DNA of 64,000 bases. Source: Undibacterium umbellatum (GTDB lineage: Bacteria; Pseudomonadota; Gammaproteobacteria; Burkholderiales; Burkholderiaceae_D). The position numbers were made by a program, and so were the translations under genes. Numbering within the stretch: the stretch's first letter is position 1; every line of letters begins with the position of its first letter. Shown here in pieces: positions 17,301 through 25,320 of the stretch. The stretch lies in the NCBI RefSeq assembly GCF_014284125.1, contig NZ_JACOFX010000022.1, positions 1 to 64,000 of the forward strand, written 5' to 3'. Below the pieces are notes generated by a model, which was given only the letters and a program-made list of their open reading frames with translations, made no database searches and was not told the origin of the DNA.

Positions 17301-19570
17301 CTGCATTAATGGCTTTAGAGGCTTGGGCGCATCTCCGGATTGATGCCGGAGAAGTTTTTGATGTGGTGCTTGAGGATGTGTTGGGACCATCTGATTCTCC
17401 TGCATGTTATCTTTTAGTCGCGATAGACATCATCATTTCTCATTGGCCAAAATCTTTGGATGTAGTAATGCCATTTATGGCATGTCCAGAATTGCTTTGT
17501 CTTGACCATACGCGCCATTCAAGTGATTTGCTCGAAGTTCATGATTTTGTTTCACTTAGAGGAAGTCGCCTGGAGCGCCATAGTTCGGTCAGTTGGGCAA
17601 AGCTTAAACAAAAAACTTCAAGAAAGGCTTCTTTAGAAAGCCTAATTGGAGGATATGTATTGAACGCATCACCCAGTCAGTGTGATGCATTAACAAGGAT
17701 GATAGGCAATGCGGTGATCAGGTTGGGTCAATATGGGCCTCAAGCTGATCTAGGTAATCCTAAATTTATGGCGCAACATGCACTAAATTTGGCTGACATT
17801 CGGAATTGGCATGAGATTCAGATTGCTCATGAAAATGGCGTTGTGAAAGGACATCAATACATATCACCCTTAGTGGAAGAACTTCATTTTCAGTCTTTGA
17901 GAAATGAAAGTAATGAGGCGGACGTCGATTTCAGTATGCAGATTTCCTTGTGTCTTGCTGTTGAAAATGGAACTACTCTATCATCTAGTCAGCGTTTGGC
18001 GGCATTTCATTGGGCTAAAGGTATTGAAGGTAAAGAAAGCGGTGGCGATAATACTATGCAAAGTTTGAACGCTGAGGCGAGGACTATAGCTGCAATGATG
18101 ATTATGCAAGACGACAATGAAATTGTTTTTGCAGAGTTTGGCGAATGGGCGCATCATTTTTGCAAAGACACGTTGAAAAATCAAGATCAAGATTTCTCTC
18201 GTCAATTGCGCGGAGGCTTACGTTTTAATCCTACAGCAATCGCTTATCTTGGATTGATTTATTTTTTCTGTAAGAGTAATAAAATAGAAGATCTACGCAC
18301 TGTGCTTGAAGTGGCTGCTAGTGGAAACCACGCTGCGGCACATGCTTTAGCTTATGCTGCGAATGATCTTGAACAGATAGATTATAAAATTCCTTGCGCA
18401 TTGCTTCGTTGTGCATTCAAAGCATGCGTCATTCCATCGAAAACACACGAACTATCGGAACTCGATGAACTTACAATAGAAACACTACGTAGGAATAATG
18501 TAAATGCCATTGTAGATGCTGAAATTTCTTGGCTCGAAGGTGTTGAGGCAGAGCCACAATGGCCTGTTTTTCCACTCAAGAAACTGCACAAAAGAAAATT
18601 GTATACTGATCTAGTTGTTGAGAATTTCTATGATGAAGATGGAGATTTGAATTTTGCCACGAACATAACCTTGCACGTCGATTGCAGTGCGGCGGCGTTA
18701 TGGCTCAAACAGTTTTCTGATTCGTCTGATCTCAAAACACGACTATGGCTACCGGATATCGTGCAGAAGTATATGTCTTGGACGTTCCATGTAAATGGAG
18801 CAGGACTAGATTTGAATGATGAACTTGATGAAGTTTCCCATAATTGGAATAATGTATTTTTTCCTTTGATAAGTCGCTGCATAGAAAAACTTCCATTTGA
18901 AGAAATTTCGACTGCAGTGTTAATTCCAATTACATCGCTTCCGGATAAACATTTCTTTGATCTGGTTCCTGTATTTTTGCGTAGCATAGATGAACTATAT
19001 TTTTCGAATGAAAAAAATACGTTTATCGTTGCAGTTGATATCAGAGCTACCTTAGCCACCCGCCTTATTGCTAGTAGTGGTTGGCAGTATTTGAGCGGCA
19101 GTAAAAAATCGTCTGTAGAAATGCACATTGGCCCTGCAATTGCTTCTCTATACTTCAATGACTACCACTTTTCTACTAGCGGAGGAGCTTACCTGCTTCC
19201 CAAGGCTATTCCGCGTCTTGAACCATTTTTTCCTTGTCTAAAGATTTTAGTTCAAGCTGGCCCATCTTTGTTTAGCGCAATTCAATTACTTAATTTACTG
19301 GAGGTTGCTCCTCAAACAGAGCATCTTGAGTTACTGGTCGTCGCTGGTAAAACTTGGCTGGAAAATTACGCAAATTTCCGACCATTTTGGTTTGATCAAG
19401 CAATCGGTCAACGTTGGTGCGTGATTGTTAAAAAGATAATCGATGAAATTAATTTTGAAGCGTTGGCAAATAACAAGCTTGGTGCTGAATTAGACTACAT
19501 CGTTTCAAAATTGATTGAACTAGGTGTCGTTGAGGCCATTCCTTTGGAAGAAAAACAAAATAAAAGGTAG
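14399..19570 (+). CDS. large nuclease / STAND-like NTPase protein, candidate defence protein
   Basis: This is a 1723-residue protein with three parts. Residues about 20-125 resemble a PD-(D/E)xK-type nuclease of the DUF4297/Cap4 kind: FEGQVGAFYLL, ELDDVIV (69-75) and the ExQxK core EIQVK (87-91). Residues about 300-500 form a P-loop NTPase: Walker A GDGGVGKS (327-334), Walker B LFIDNLD (391-397) and IVATARFEFG (422-431) as a sensor-like strand. The remaining 1200 residues are predicted mostly helical, with no motif I recognise. This order (nuclease effector, STAND switch, long C-terminal sensor) is that of several anti-phage proteins such as the Avs group; assignment to defence is inference. 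The gene is clearly more AT-rich than its neighbours and stands alone, suggesting transfer. ATG 14423 is an equally likely start. Confidence 0.75.
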   Translation: MNNVCGSSMTNTNQISSSPLASGPAGSHFEGQVGAFYLLCMIGDAPPRGLPGTKIERIAMQQANFGFELDDVIVHAYDLSGNKVVIEIQVKRSITFTRTDPIFRKVVGQIVRTSRTEGFFASRHELAIATSKGSRKIDGSIQDVLMLARGRDDAQSFMHQINLKGAANEDMRNFVEIFRAHLKEEGEVGDEVVWQLLRRLQILTFDFTASGSASVELAQERVARILHPQDISHVGALWSNLVEQAIFVAKSGGEHTRETLLAVLSANGFRFRGENRHISARLALSDASRLALDDIIIQVGHVVLRRQERISAIHDALDQGRYVEIRGDGGVGKSGVLRQFAEQLASEADVIVLSPGRCVLRGWQAMRAQLNFDGTARDLLIELANDGGSILFIDNLDFFSDEERVTVVDLVRTAADVPGVSIVATARFEFGIDEPSWLPSDILNRLGRAKPIEINDLSEAEIEQLKIQDPKLNSLLSPDHPARQVTRNLFRLARLVAQNNSDNLPSTEIDMAVNWWVTADGTKDNGFRDRARLLKDIAGQSLIRSEFLDVRTQPSQAINTLITSGTLRDLSFDRVAFQHDVFRDWAIANLINGNVELIDSLPLERPIQVRLARGVELAARMAIERANDATAWYRLIGLLSPARAHLSWRRTALFALVRSEAALVILRRVTPELSKNRSALLRELIRSVLAVEFVPASIELSAEGISTDNLPQHFNVPRGPGSQNLIVWLLSYGCEPPAEAIPEIVELYNAYSFGTLGLTPLTPLTAQCLYRWLRLMEPHDVVVQKSKGPVFLQGLNDAEVLSLKYALRSGFVMCSRCVPQLAEEYLTAVAGTKHNEELVRHILKICDPLAAAAPAELAKLTMQALLETRADRKYGNAYGRERPYTFLDNDFLPPSPLHAPFLSLLTQSPVDGLALVHGLVNTAIESLHIPPSGTIPAVILEFPSTQRRFPWPQSYQWSRSCNYYCVTSALMALEAWAHLRIDAGEVFDVVLEDVLGPSDSPACYLLVAIDIIISHWPKSLDVVMPFMACPELLCLDHTRHSSDLLEVHDFVSLRGSRLERHSSVSWAKLKQKTSRKASLESLIGGYVLNASPSQCDALTRMIGNAVIRLGQYGPQADLGNPKFMAQHALNLADIRNWHEIQIAHENGVVKGHQYISPLVEELHFQSLRNESNEADVDFSMQISLCLAVENGTTLSSSQRLAAFHWAKGIEGKESGGDNTMQSLNAEARTIAAMMIMQDDNEIVFAEFGEWAHHFCKDTLKNQDQDFSRQLRGGLRFNPTAIAYLGLIYFFCKSNKIEDLRTVLEVAASGNHAAAHALAYAANDLEQIDYKIPCALLRCAFKACVIPSKTHELSELDELTIETLRRNNVNAIVDAEISWLEGVEAEPQWPVFPLKKLHKRKLYTDLVVENFYDEDGDLNFATNITLHVDCSAAALWLKQFSDSSDLKTRLWLPDIVQKYMSWTFHVNGAGLDLNDELDEVSHNWNNVFFPLISRCIEKLPFEEISTAVLIPITSLPDKHFFDLVPVFLRSIDELYFSNEKNTFIVAVDIRATLATRLIASSGWQYLSGSKKSSVEMHIGPAIASLYFNDYHFSTSGGAYLLPKAIPRLEPFFPCLKILVQAGPSLFSAIQLLNLLEVAPQTEHLELLVVAGKTWLENYANFRPFWFDQAIGQRWCVIVKKIIDEINFEALANNKLGAELDYIVSKLIELGVVEAIPLEEKQNKR

Positions 19571-19645
19571 TTTTAGTGCGAAAACAATTTTCGATGATTG
19601 TGTGGTCTCGACTGACTATTTTGCTGTTGTGAACATTTGAGTTTG

Positions 19646-20548
19646 CTAGTTAGAGATAGCTACGAATTTTGACCCCAAAAACTCCACCAGCGCCCGCACC
19701 CGGTTTGGTATAAAACGCCCACTGGGCAGCAATGCATGCAAGGGATAAGCCTCCGTCTCCCAGGCCATCAGCAGCGCCACCAAACTGCCATCCTCCAGTT
19801 CCTGCCTGACATCAATCAATGATTTGAAAATGATGCCTGCGCCTGCTATCGCCCACATGCGGGCCAGGGAGGCGTCGTCGGCGCTGCGGTCGCCTTTGAC
19901 TCTGACTTCTTTCCATTTGCCGTTTTGCCCAAAGCGCCAGGTTTTGTGCAGGCGGCTGCTGCGTTCGAACAGCAGGCAATTGTGGTGGGCCAGGTCTTGC
20001 GGTGTTTGCGGGGCGGGGTGGCGTGCCAGATAACTAGGGGCAGCACAGAGTATGGGGCGGCTTTGTGCCAGTACCCTGGCGACCAGGCGTGAGTCGGTCA
20101 GGGTGCCATATCTTATTGCTACATCGACTTCATCGCGCACTACGTCCAGAGGTCGGTCACCGACATTCAGTGTCAGTTGCACGCCGGGGTGCAGGGCCAG
20201 GAATTCGTCCAGCCAGGGTAGCAGGGTGGTGCGGGTCAGGTCGGACGGGGCGGCGACGCGTATCGTGCCGACCAGGGCGGTGCGGGCTTCTGATACCTGG
20301 GATTCACCTTCATCGAGCAAATCAAATGCCCTTTGCGCATAGTCGAGCAGGATTTGTCCTTGCGCAGTGATGCGCAGGGCGCGGGTAGATCGCTCGAACA
20401 GGCGGGTTCCCAACTGAGTTTCCAGCCGCTTGAGGGTGGCGCTGGCGGCTGCGGGTGTCATGCCCAGGACGCTGGCTGCGCCTGAGAGTGAGCCGCAGCG
20501 TGCGGTTTGCACGAGTACATGCAGGTCGCTGAGATTTTCAATTTTCAT
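19646..20548 (-). CDS. LysR-family transcriptional regulator
   Basis: It has 300 residues from the ATG at 20548, which is chosen because LysR proteins begin a few residues before the helix-turn-helix (SLSGAASVLGMTPAAASATL, about 20-39). The open frame extends 11 codons further to 20581. A substrate-binding domain spans about 88-290 (periplasmic-binding type II fold). It is divergent from the quinone oxidoreductase gene at 20662 with about 110 bases between, the usual arrangement for a LysR regulator and its target. The inducer cannot be read from the sequence. Confidence 0.9.
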   Translation of the reverse strand: MKIENLSDLHVLVQTARCGSLSGAASVLGMTPAAASATLKRLETQLGTRLFERSTRALRITAQGQILLDYAQRAFDLLDEGESQVSEARTALVGTIRVAAPSDLTRTTLLPWLDEFLALHPGVQLTLNVGDRPLDVVRDEVDVAIRYGTLTDSRLVARVLAQSRPILCAAPSYLARHPAPQTPQDLAHHNCLLFERSSRLHKTWRFGQNGKWKEVRVKGDRSADDASLARMWAIAGAGIIFKSLIDVRQELEDGSLVALLMAWETEAYPLHALLPSGRFIPNRVRALVEFLGSKFVAISN

Positions 20549-20661
20549 TTGAAAGTGATAGTTATTTATCGGTCTTATCAATTCGTGCTTCAGATTCTAC
20601 AATGCCTGCACTGATCTGGAAATGTTTCTGGACACGATACTTAATCACTCAAGGACTTAAC

Positions 20662-21672
20662 ATGAAAGCCATCGCTTACCGCCATTCTTTGCCTATCGAT
20701 AACACCGCATCACTGGAAGATGTGGAATTGCCAAAACCGGCGCTGGAAGAGCGTGACCTGCTGGTGCGCGTAAATGCCATCTCCGTCAATCCTGTAGATA
20801 CCAAGGTCAGGCTGGGCCGCGCACCCGCTGAAGGCCAGTTGAATGTGCTGGGCTGGGATGCGGTGGGCATCGTTGAAGAAGTCGGAGCGGCAGTCAGCAA
20901 TTTCAAAGCGGGTGACCGTGTTTACTATGCTGGCGCGATAGACCGCCCAGGTGCAAACAGTGAATTGCATGCGGTGGATGAACGCATTGTCGCCAAGGCA
21001 CCCACTACGCTGGATGATGCACAGGCTGCCGCTTTACCTCTGACCACGATTACTGCCTACGAATTGCTGTTTGAACGCCTGGGCGTCGCCAAGAACGGTG
21101 GTGCAGGCCAGACCTTGCTGGTGATAGGTGGCGCCGGTGGTGTGGGCTCCATCCTCATACAACTGGCGCGCCAATTGACGCAATTGCGTGTGATTGCTAC
21201 CGCTTCACGTGCCGAGACACGTCAGTGGTGCCTGGATCTGGGCGCGCATGCTGTGATCGATCACTCGAAACCTTTGAGTGCTGAATTGAAAGCCATAGGC
21301 ATCAATGAAGTCGATATCGTCGCTGGCCTGACGCAGACGGCGCAGCACTATATAGAAATCATCGCCAGCCTGAAGCCTCAAGGCAAGCTGGCCGTGATTG
21401 ACGACATGGTAGCTCTGGACTTGATGCAGTTGAAAGGTAAATCTATTTCTCTGCACTGGGAAATGATGTTCACCCGCTCGATGTTCAAGACGGTCGATAT
21501 GGACGAACAAGGCAAGCTGCTGGCACAAGTGGCGGCACTGGTGGATGCAGGCAAAGTGCGTACAACTGTGAATGCGAATTTTGGCAAGATCAATGCGGCA
21601 AACTTGCGCAAGGCGCATGCGCTGATAGAGAGTGGCAAGGCGCAGGGCAAAGTGGTGCTGCAAGGGTTTTGA
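20662..21672 (+). CDS. zinc-type alcohol dehydrogenase family / NAD(P)H:quinone oxidoreductase
   Basis: A medium-chain dehydrogenase/reductase of 336 residues starting MKAIAYRHSLPID. GroES-like catalytic domain at about 28-115; Rossmann domain with the nucleotide loop VIGGAGGVGS near 154-163. It lacks the cysteine/histidine clusters of true zinc alcohol dehydrogenases and belongs to the zinc-free quinone-reductase-like subgroup. The ATG at 20662 has AAGGAC 6 bases before it; the upstream in-frame ATG at 20602 has none. It is probably controlled by the divergent LysR gene. Confidence 0.9.
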   Translation: MKAIAYRHSLPIDNTASLEDVELPKPALEERDLLVRVNAISVNPVDTKVRLGRAPAEGQLNVLGWDAVGIVEEVGAAVSNFKAGDRVYYAGAIDRPGANSELHAVDERIVAKAPTTLDDAQAAALPLTTITAYELLFERLGVAKNGGAGQTLLVIGGAGGVGSILIQLARQLTQLRVIATASRAETRQWCLDLGAHAVIDHSKPLSAELKAIGINEVDIVAGLTQTAQHYIEIIASLKPQGKLAVIDDMVALDLMQLKGKSISLHWEMMFTRSMFKTVDMDEQGKLLAQVAALVDAGKVRTTVNANFGKINAANLRKAHALIESGKAQGKVVLQGF

Positions 21673-21693
21673 TATTCTTTAAATAGTTAAGAA

Positions 21694-21714
21694 AAGGGGG
21701 CATCTTGCCCCCTT
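21694..21714. terminator. bidirectional terminator hairpin
   Basis: Stem AAGGGGGC (21694-21701) pairs perfectly with GCCCCCTT (21707-21714) around a 5-base loop, between two convergent genes. The A/T tails are short, so termination strength is uncertain. Confidence 0.65.
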
Positions 21715-21733
21715 CGGTATTGGCGAGCCTGGT

Positions 21734-22597
21734 TTAAAGGCGCGGCAACCACATGCCCATAAATGCTACAAAGATACCCATGCCGCTGGCTGCACTCAGG
21801 ACCAGCAAGGTCCCGGCCATGCTGAAGTGAACAGCTTTGTTTTTGCTGTCTTGCGCACGCAAATACAATTCGCAGACGATTAGCGGTATCAATGAATTGG
21901 CAAAGGAGATGAAGCTGAGGAATGGCCCTTCGAAAGTCTTGGGATTAAAACCTGCAGGTCCCTGATTGATGGCTATCCAGAACATCAAACCTATGCGGAA
22001 GAACCATACACCATTCGCCACCAGGAACAGACGCAATGCCCAGCGGCGGTGCTGGGTGAACTGGCGTGCCAGAGCATGGCGCAAGGCCATGGCTGCGCAG
22101 AGAAGGATTAATACTGCATTCAGGCTGATACCCAGATGCTGGGTAAAGTCACCCACACCATTGCGGAACCAGACCATGTACAAACCAGTCGTGGCGGCAA
22201 TGATGAGGCTGGATAAATAGATGCGTCCGTTCCAGCGATGGAATTTGGGCGCTCGCGCGCGAACTTGCGGTATCAATTGCAGTATGCCCGCCAGGGTGAT
22301 GCTGGCTGCCAGAAAAATATGGGTGATGATGGCAAAGTTGCCTGCACTGTCTCCCTTGATATAGCCGTGTGGCAGCACGTTACTCCATGCGGCGAGATTT
22401 CCTTTCATTGCAGACAGGACATAGAAACCCAGGATGTAGTAGACGAATAATAGCTGGCCTATGATGGCGACTGAAAACCACAGCATTGCAGCATACTTAA
22501 GGCTGGTCTTCGCTAGTCCATCCAGTCTTTTAGACTTATGAAGTGCGTTCTCTGCCGGGTATAGATTGACAGTTTCGTAAGCGGTATCTTGGGTCAT
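21734..22597 (-). CDS. DUF2306 integral membrane protein
   Basis: An inner-membrane protein of 287 residues with about seven hydrophobic segments. The DUF2306 core spans about 85-240, recognisable from the HRWNGRIYLSSLIIAATTGLY region and the ALRHALARQFTQHRRWALR loop. The molecular function of this family is not established. It is convergent with the oxidoreductase gene and lies upstream of, and on the same strand as, the LytTR regulator gene, which suggests but does not prove a regulatory link. Confidence 0.87.
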   Translation of the reverse strand: MTQDTAYETVNLYPAENALHKSKRLDGLAKTSLKYAAMLWFSVAIIGQLLFVYYILGFYVLSAMKGNLAAWSNVLPHGYIKGDSAGNFAIITHIFLAASITLAGILQLIPQVRARAPKFHRWNGRIYLSSLIIAATTGLYMVWFRNGVGDFTQHLGISLNAVLILLCAAMALRHALARQFTQHRRWALRLFLVANGVWFFRIGLMFWIAINQGPAGFNPKTFEGPFLSFISFANSLIPLIVCELYLRAQDSKNKAVHFSMAGTLLVLSAASGMGIFVAFMGMWLPRL

Positions 22598-22716
22598 TTG
22601 AAAACTCCTTTTACTGAAATGAATGGTCGTGTCTGATCCTGCCGTACAGGCGTGAGCTTGCCTGCAAAGACTGGATTGCTTTTTAATGCTGCTTGTTTAA
22701 GGGGGGCAGTACGGTG

Positions 22717-23499
22717 CTACATCTGCCGGAAAAGATGCAGGTAGCTGCGGCTGACTGGCAATACATCGGGACGGCCACGTATATGCAGTTCAGCAGTTTC
22801 ATTCATGCCGCGTGTGACTTCACTGACATAATGCAGATTGACGATGACAGAGCGGTGGGTTTGGGCGAAGCGGTCAGGATCGAGTTCATCGCTGAGTTCA
22901 CGTATGCTCTTGCGTATCAGAGCATCGCCACCATCCCAGGCGACCAGTGTATATTTATCGTCCGAGCGCAGGAAGGCTATTTGTTCTACCGGGATCAGGC
23001 GCACGCTATTGCCTACCGATGCTTTTATCCATTGCAGGTAATTCGCCTTTGGGGTGCGCTGGCGCATGTCTGTGGCCATGCGGTCAAGCAGGGCATCATA
23101 GCTGGCCCCCAGGTCATTCGCTTGCTTCAGCCGTTGTTGCAGACGTGCGATGGTGTCTGCCAGACGTGCTTCTATGATGGGCTTGACGAGGTAATCAACA
23201 GCGCCTTGTTCAAATGCCTGTACTGCATATTGTTCATACGCGGTAAAGAAGACGATGTGCGCCCTGCGTGCAATGGACCTGGCGGTTTCTATGCCATTCA
23301 AACCTGGCATGTGCACATCCAGGAAAACAATATCTGGCTGGTGGATGTCGAACATTTCCACCGCTTCACGGCCATTGCGTGCCTCATCGACGATGCGCAG
23401 TTCTGGCCATAGCCGTGCCAGGTTAGTGCGCAGATGCTCTCTCAACAGAGGTTCATCATCGGCGATCAATGCGGTGACTTGCTTGGAAATTGCGTTCAT
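22717..23499 (-). CDS. LytTR-type response regulator
   Basis: It has 260 residues: a receiver domain at about 8-122 with acidic pair D14/D15, phosphoacceptor D61 in IVFLDVHMPGLNG and lysine in VDYLVKPI, then a LytTR DNA-binding domain at about 160-258 (SVRLIPVEQIAFLRSDDKYT, RSYLHLF). It is the output partner of the histidine kinase whose gene overlaps it by 4 bases (ATGA). Such pairs often control a neighbouring membrane protein; the DUF2306 gene downstream is the candidate. Confidence 0.94.
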   Translation of the reverse strand: MNAISKQVTALIADDEPLLREHLRTNLARLWPELRIVDEARNGREAVEMFDIHQPDIVFLDVHMPGLNGIETARSIARRAHIVFFTAYEQYAVQAFEQGAVDYLVKPIIEARLADTIARLQQRLKQANDLGASYDALLDRMATDMRQRTPKANYLQWIKASVGNSVRLIPVEQIAFLRSDDKYTLVAWDGGDALIRKSIRELSDELDPDRFAQTHRSVIVNLHYVSEVTRGMNETAELHIRGRPDVLPVSRSYLHLFRQM

Positions 23500-24572
23500 G
23501 CCTTGGCCCCCGGATGGAAAATTAATTCAACTCGCAAACCATGTGGAGTCTGCTCATGCAAATCGACACTGGCATCCTTGCCGAAGTATGCTTGTAGCCT
23601 GGCCCTGACATTTGCCAGGCCAGTGCCGGGAACGGCGGTTTCTGCCATGCCGATGCCGGTATCTGTAACCCATAGCGTCACCATGCCGCTGCTGGCATCC
23701 TGTCTGCCGCCAACTTCTATATGCCCACTTTCAGTGCCGGGGTCTATGCCATGGCGCACTGCGTTTTCGACCAGGGTTAACAAGGCCATCGCCGGGAAGC
23801 GCAAGCTATTTAGCTCAGGTGCCAGTTTGAGTTCAAATTGCAAACGGTCGGGCATGCGCATATGCATGATTTCAAGATAAGCACTGACCAGTTGCATTTC
23901 ATTTTCCAGCGTTGCATCAGCGTCATTCAGGCGCGGCATGGCTGCGCGCAGATAGGCAATCAGGTGACGCAAGACTGGAGCTGCATTCTCCGAGCCCACT
24001 TCAACCAGGGCTTGCACATTCGCCAAAGTATTGAACAGGAAGTGTGGTTCTATCTGGGCCTGCAGCAGGCGCAGGCGGGCGTCCAGCACTTCACGTTCCA
24101 GAGCATTTTTTTCTAACTCCAGTTGCAGGCGGTCTGCACGTTCACGTTGCTTGCCTTCGCGATTGATGGCAACGACGGCGACGATGGAGCCAAAAAATAT
24201 CGCAAAAATCGTGCTGGTTGCAAAACCGGACAAGAGATTATTCGCCTTGATGAAGTTCATGAAATTGCCTGCTATCGCCACATAGGCAGCCAGACTGGCA
24301 AACGGTGCCAGGAAGCAGATGGCCAGCACTTGCACCAGCCAGCGCGGTATCCAGCGTGGCATCCATTGCAAACGCCAGGTGCCGGACACTGTAAACGCCA
24401 GCAGCATGACCATGGCAATGAAAGTCGTGCGCCTGAGCACCAGCCAGAAAGGTGACTGAAATATAGGTGTGGTCACCCAGGCGATCAATACACTGATAAT
24501 GAGCACCACGACAATTTGTCGTGGTCTTGGCAGTGCGGGCCAGTGTGGCTTGTTTGGGGTGGCGGTTTTCAT
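23496..24572 (-). CDS. LytS/YehU-type sensor histidine kinase
   Basis: It has 358 residues with four hydrophobic segments in the first 135 residues, a short coiled region (about 138-168), and a His_kinase domain with phosphoacceptor H177 in QIEPHFLFNTL. The ATPase domain has its N-box near LTLVENAVRHGI and G-box VTDTGIGM. No periplasmic sensor domain is visible, so the stimulus is probably sensed within the membrane. It is the first gene of a two-gene operon with the LytTR regulator. Confidence 0.93.
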   Translation of the reverse strand: MKTATPNKPHWPALPRPRQIVVVLIISVLIAWVTTPIFQSPFWLVLRRTTFIAMVMLLAFTVSGTWRLQWMPRWIPRWLVQVLAICFLAPFASLAAYVAIAGNFMNFIKANNLLSGFATSTIFAIFFGSIVAVVAINREGKQRERADRLQLELEKNALEREVLDARLRLLQAQIEPHFLFNTLANVQALVEVGSENAAPVLRHLIAYLRAAMPRLNDADATLENEMQLVSAYLEIMHMRMPDRLQFELKLAPELNSLRFPAMALLTLVENAVRHGIDPGTESGHIEVGGRQDASSGMVTLWVTDTGIGMAETAVPGTGLANVRARLQAYFGKDASVDLHEQTPHGLRVELIFHPGAKA

Positions 24573-24675
24573 GTAGCCAAGATAGCGGTAAGTGCTGTTT
24601 TCAACAAGCGGCCTAGCGCAGGTTTGCGACTGATGACGGTTTTCGGGGCTTGAATGACGGAGGAGTATTAAACCC

Positions 24676-24695
24676 GTCCTGCCGGGTGGCAGGAC
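24676..24695 (-). terminator. hairpin downstream of the cupin gene
   Basis: GTCCTGCC (24676-24683) and GGCAGGAC (24688-24695) form a perfect 8-bp stem with a 4-base loop. On the minus strand it is followed by a short GGGTTTAAT tail, so it is a plausible weak terminator. Confidence 0.5.
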
Positions 24696-24714
24696 AGTAC
24701 AGTGCTTTAGCCAG

Positions 24715-25125
24715 TTATGGTGCAGAGGCGGGGCTCGCCAGGGGTTTGTCCTTGTCTACCACGTAGACACCCACCAGCTTGATGGGCACGCTGCCATTGT
24801 TTTTTGCGCTATGGACGACACCGGCGGGGATGACAAAACCTTCCCCAGCTTTGACCTTGCGCGCAGCCTGGTTGGCGACCAGCAGTTCTGCTTCGCCTTC
24901 CATGACATAGCTGATTTCATCTCCAGGATGCGTATGCCAGCCCACCACGGCACCCGCAGCAATTTCTACCCGGGCAATCACATCTTCCTTGCCTGGGATG
25001 GATGAATCAGCCTTGGTGACGATGGTGCGGGTAATGCCCGTGTTTTGTGCCAGCAGTGTGCCGCTGATCAGCAAGAGGCTGATGGCAGTCAATTGGCGCA
25101 AGCGTTTTGTTGTGGTCGTATGCAA
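24715..25125 (-). CDS. exported cupin-domain protein
   Basis: A small cupin of 136 residues from a TTG start at 25125, chosen because GGGAG lies 6-7 bases before it and the product then begins with a normal signal peptide (HTTTTKRLRQLTAISLLLIS, cleavage near LLAQ). ATG 25161 and an ATG further up (25290) keep the frame but have no ribosome binding site. The single cupin_2 domain has the metal-binding pattern GWHTHPGDEISYVMEGE and a second histidine in AGVVHSAKNNG. Its periplasmic location and enzymatic role, if any, are inferred only from fold. Confidence 0.8.
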   Translation of the reverse strand: MHTTTTKRLRQLTAISLLLISGTLLAQNTGITRTIVTKADSSIPGKEDVIARVEIAAGAVVGWHTHPGDEISYVMEGEAELLVANQAARKVKAGEGFVIPAGVVHSAKNNGSVPIKLVGVYVVDKDKPLASPASAP

Positions 25126-25320
25126 GAGAAGTCTCCCATGTTGGATAGTAATGATGCTCATGCGTTGCTGCGCATGGTCATAATTACCATCCTTTTTAAT
25201 GTGGGAGTCAAGTTGAAATGACGCTAACTTGCACGGGTGTTGTTTCCTGAATCTCGCAAAACTGACGGGCTTGGTGTGAGCATGGCCCACACGATTTTAA
25301 GAGGCCCTTCGAGAGGTCAA

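Noticed and set aside
22693..23412. 239-codon plus-strand frame
   Set aside because: It lies entirely antisense to the LytTR response regulator, which has all expected catalytic residues.
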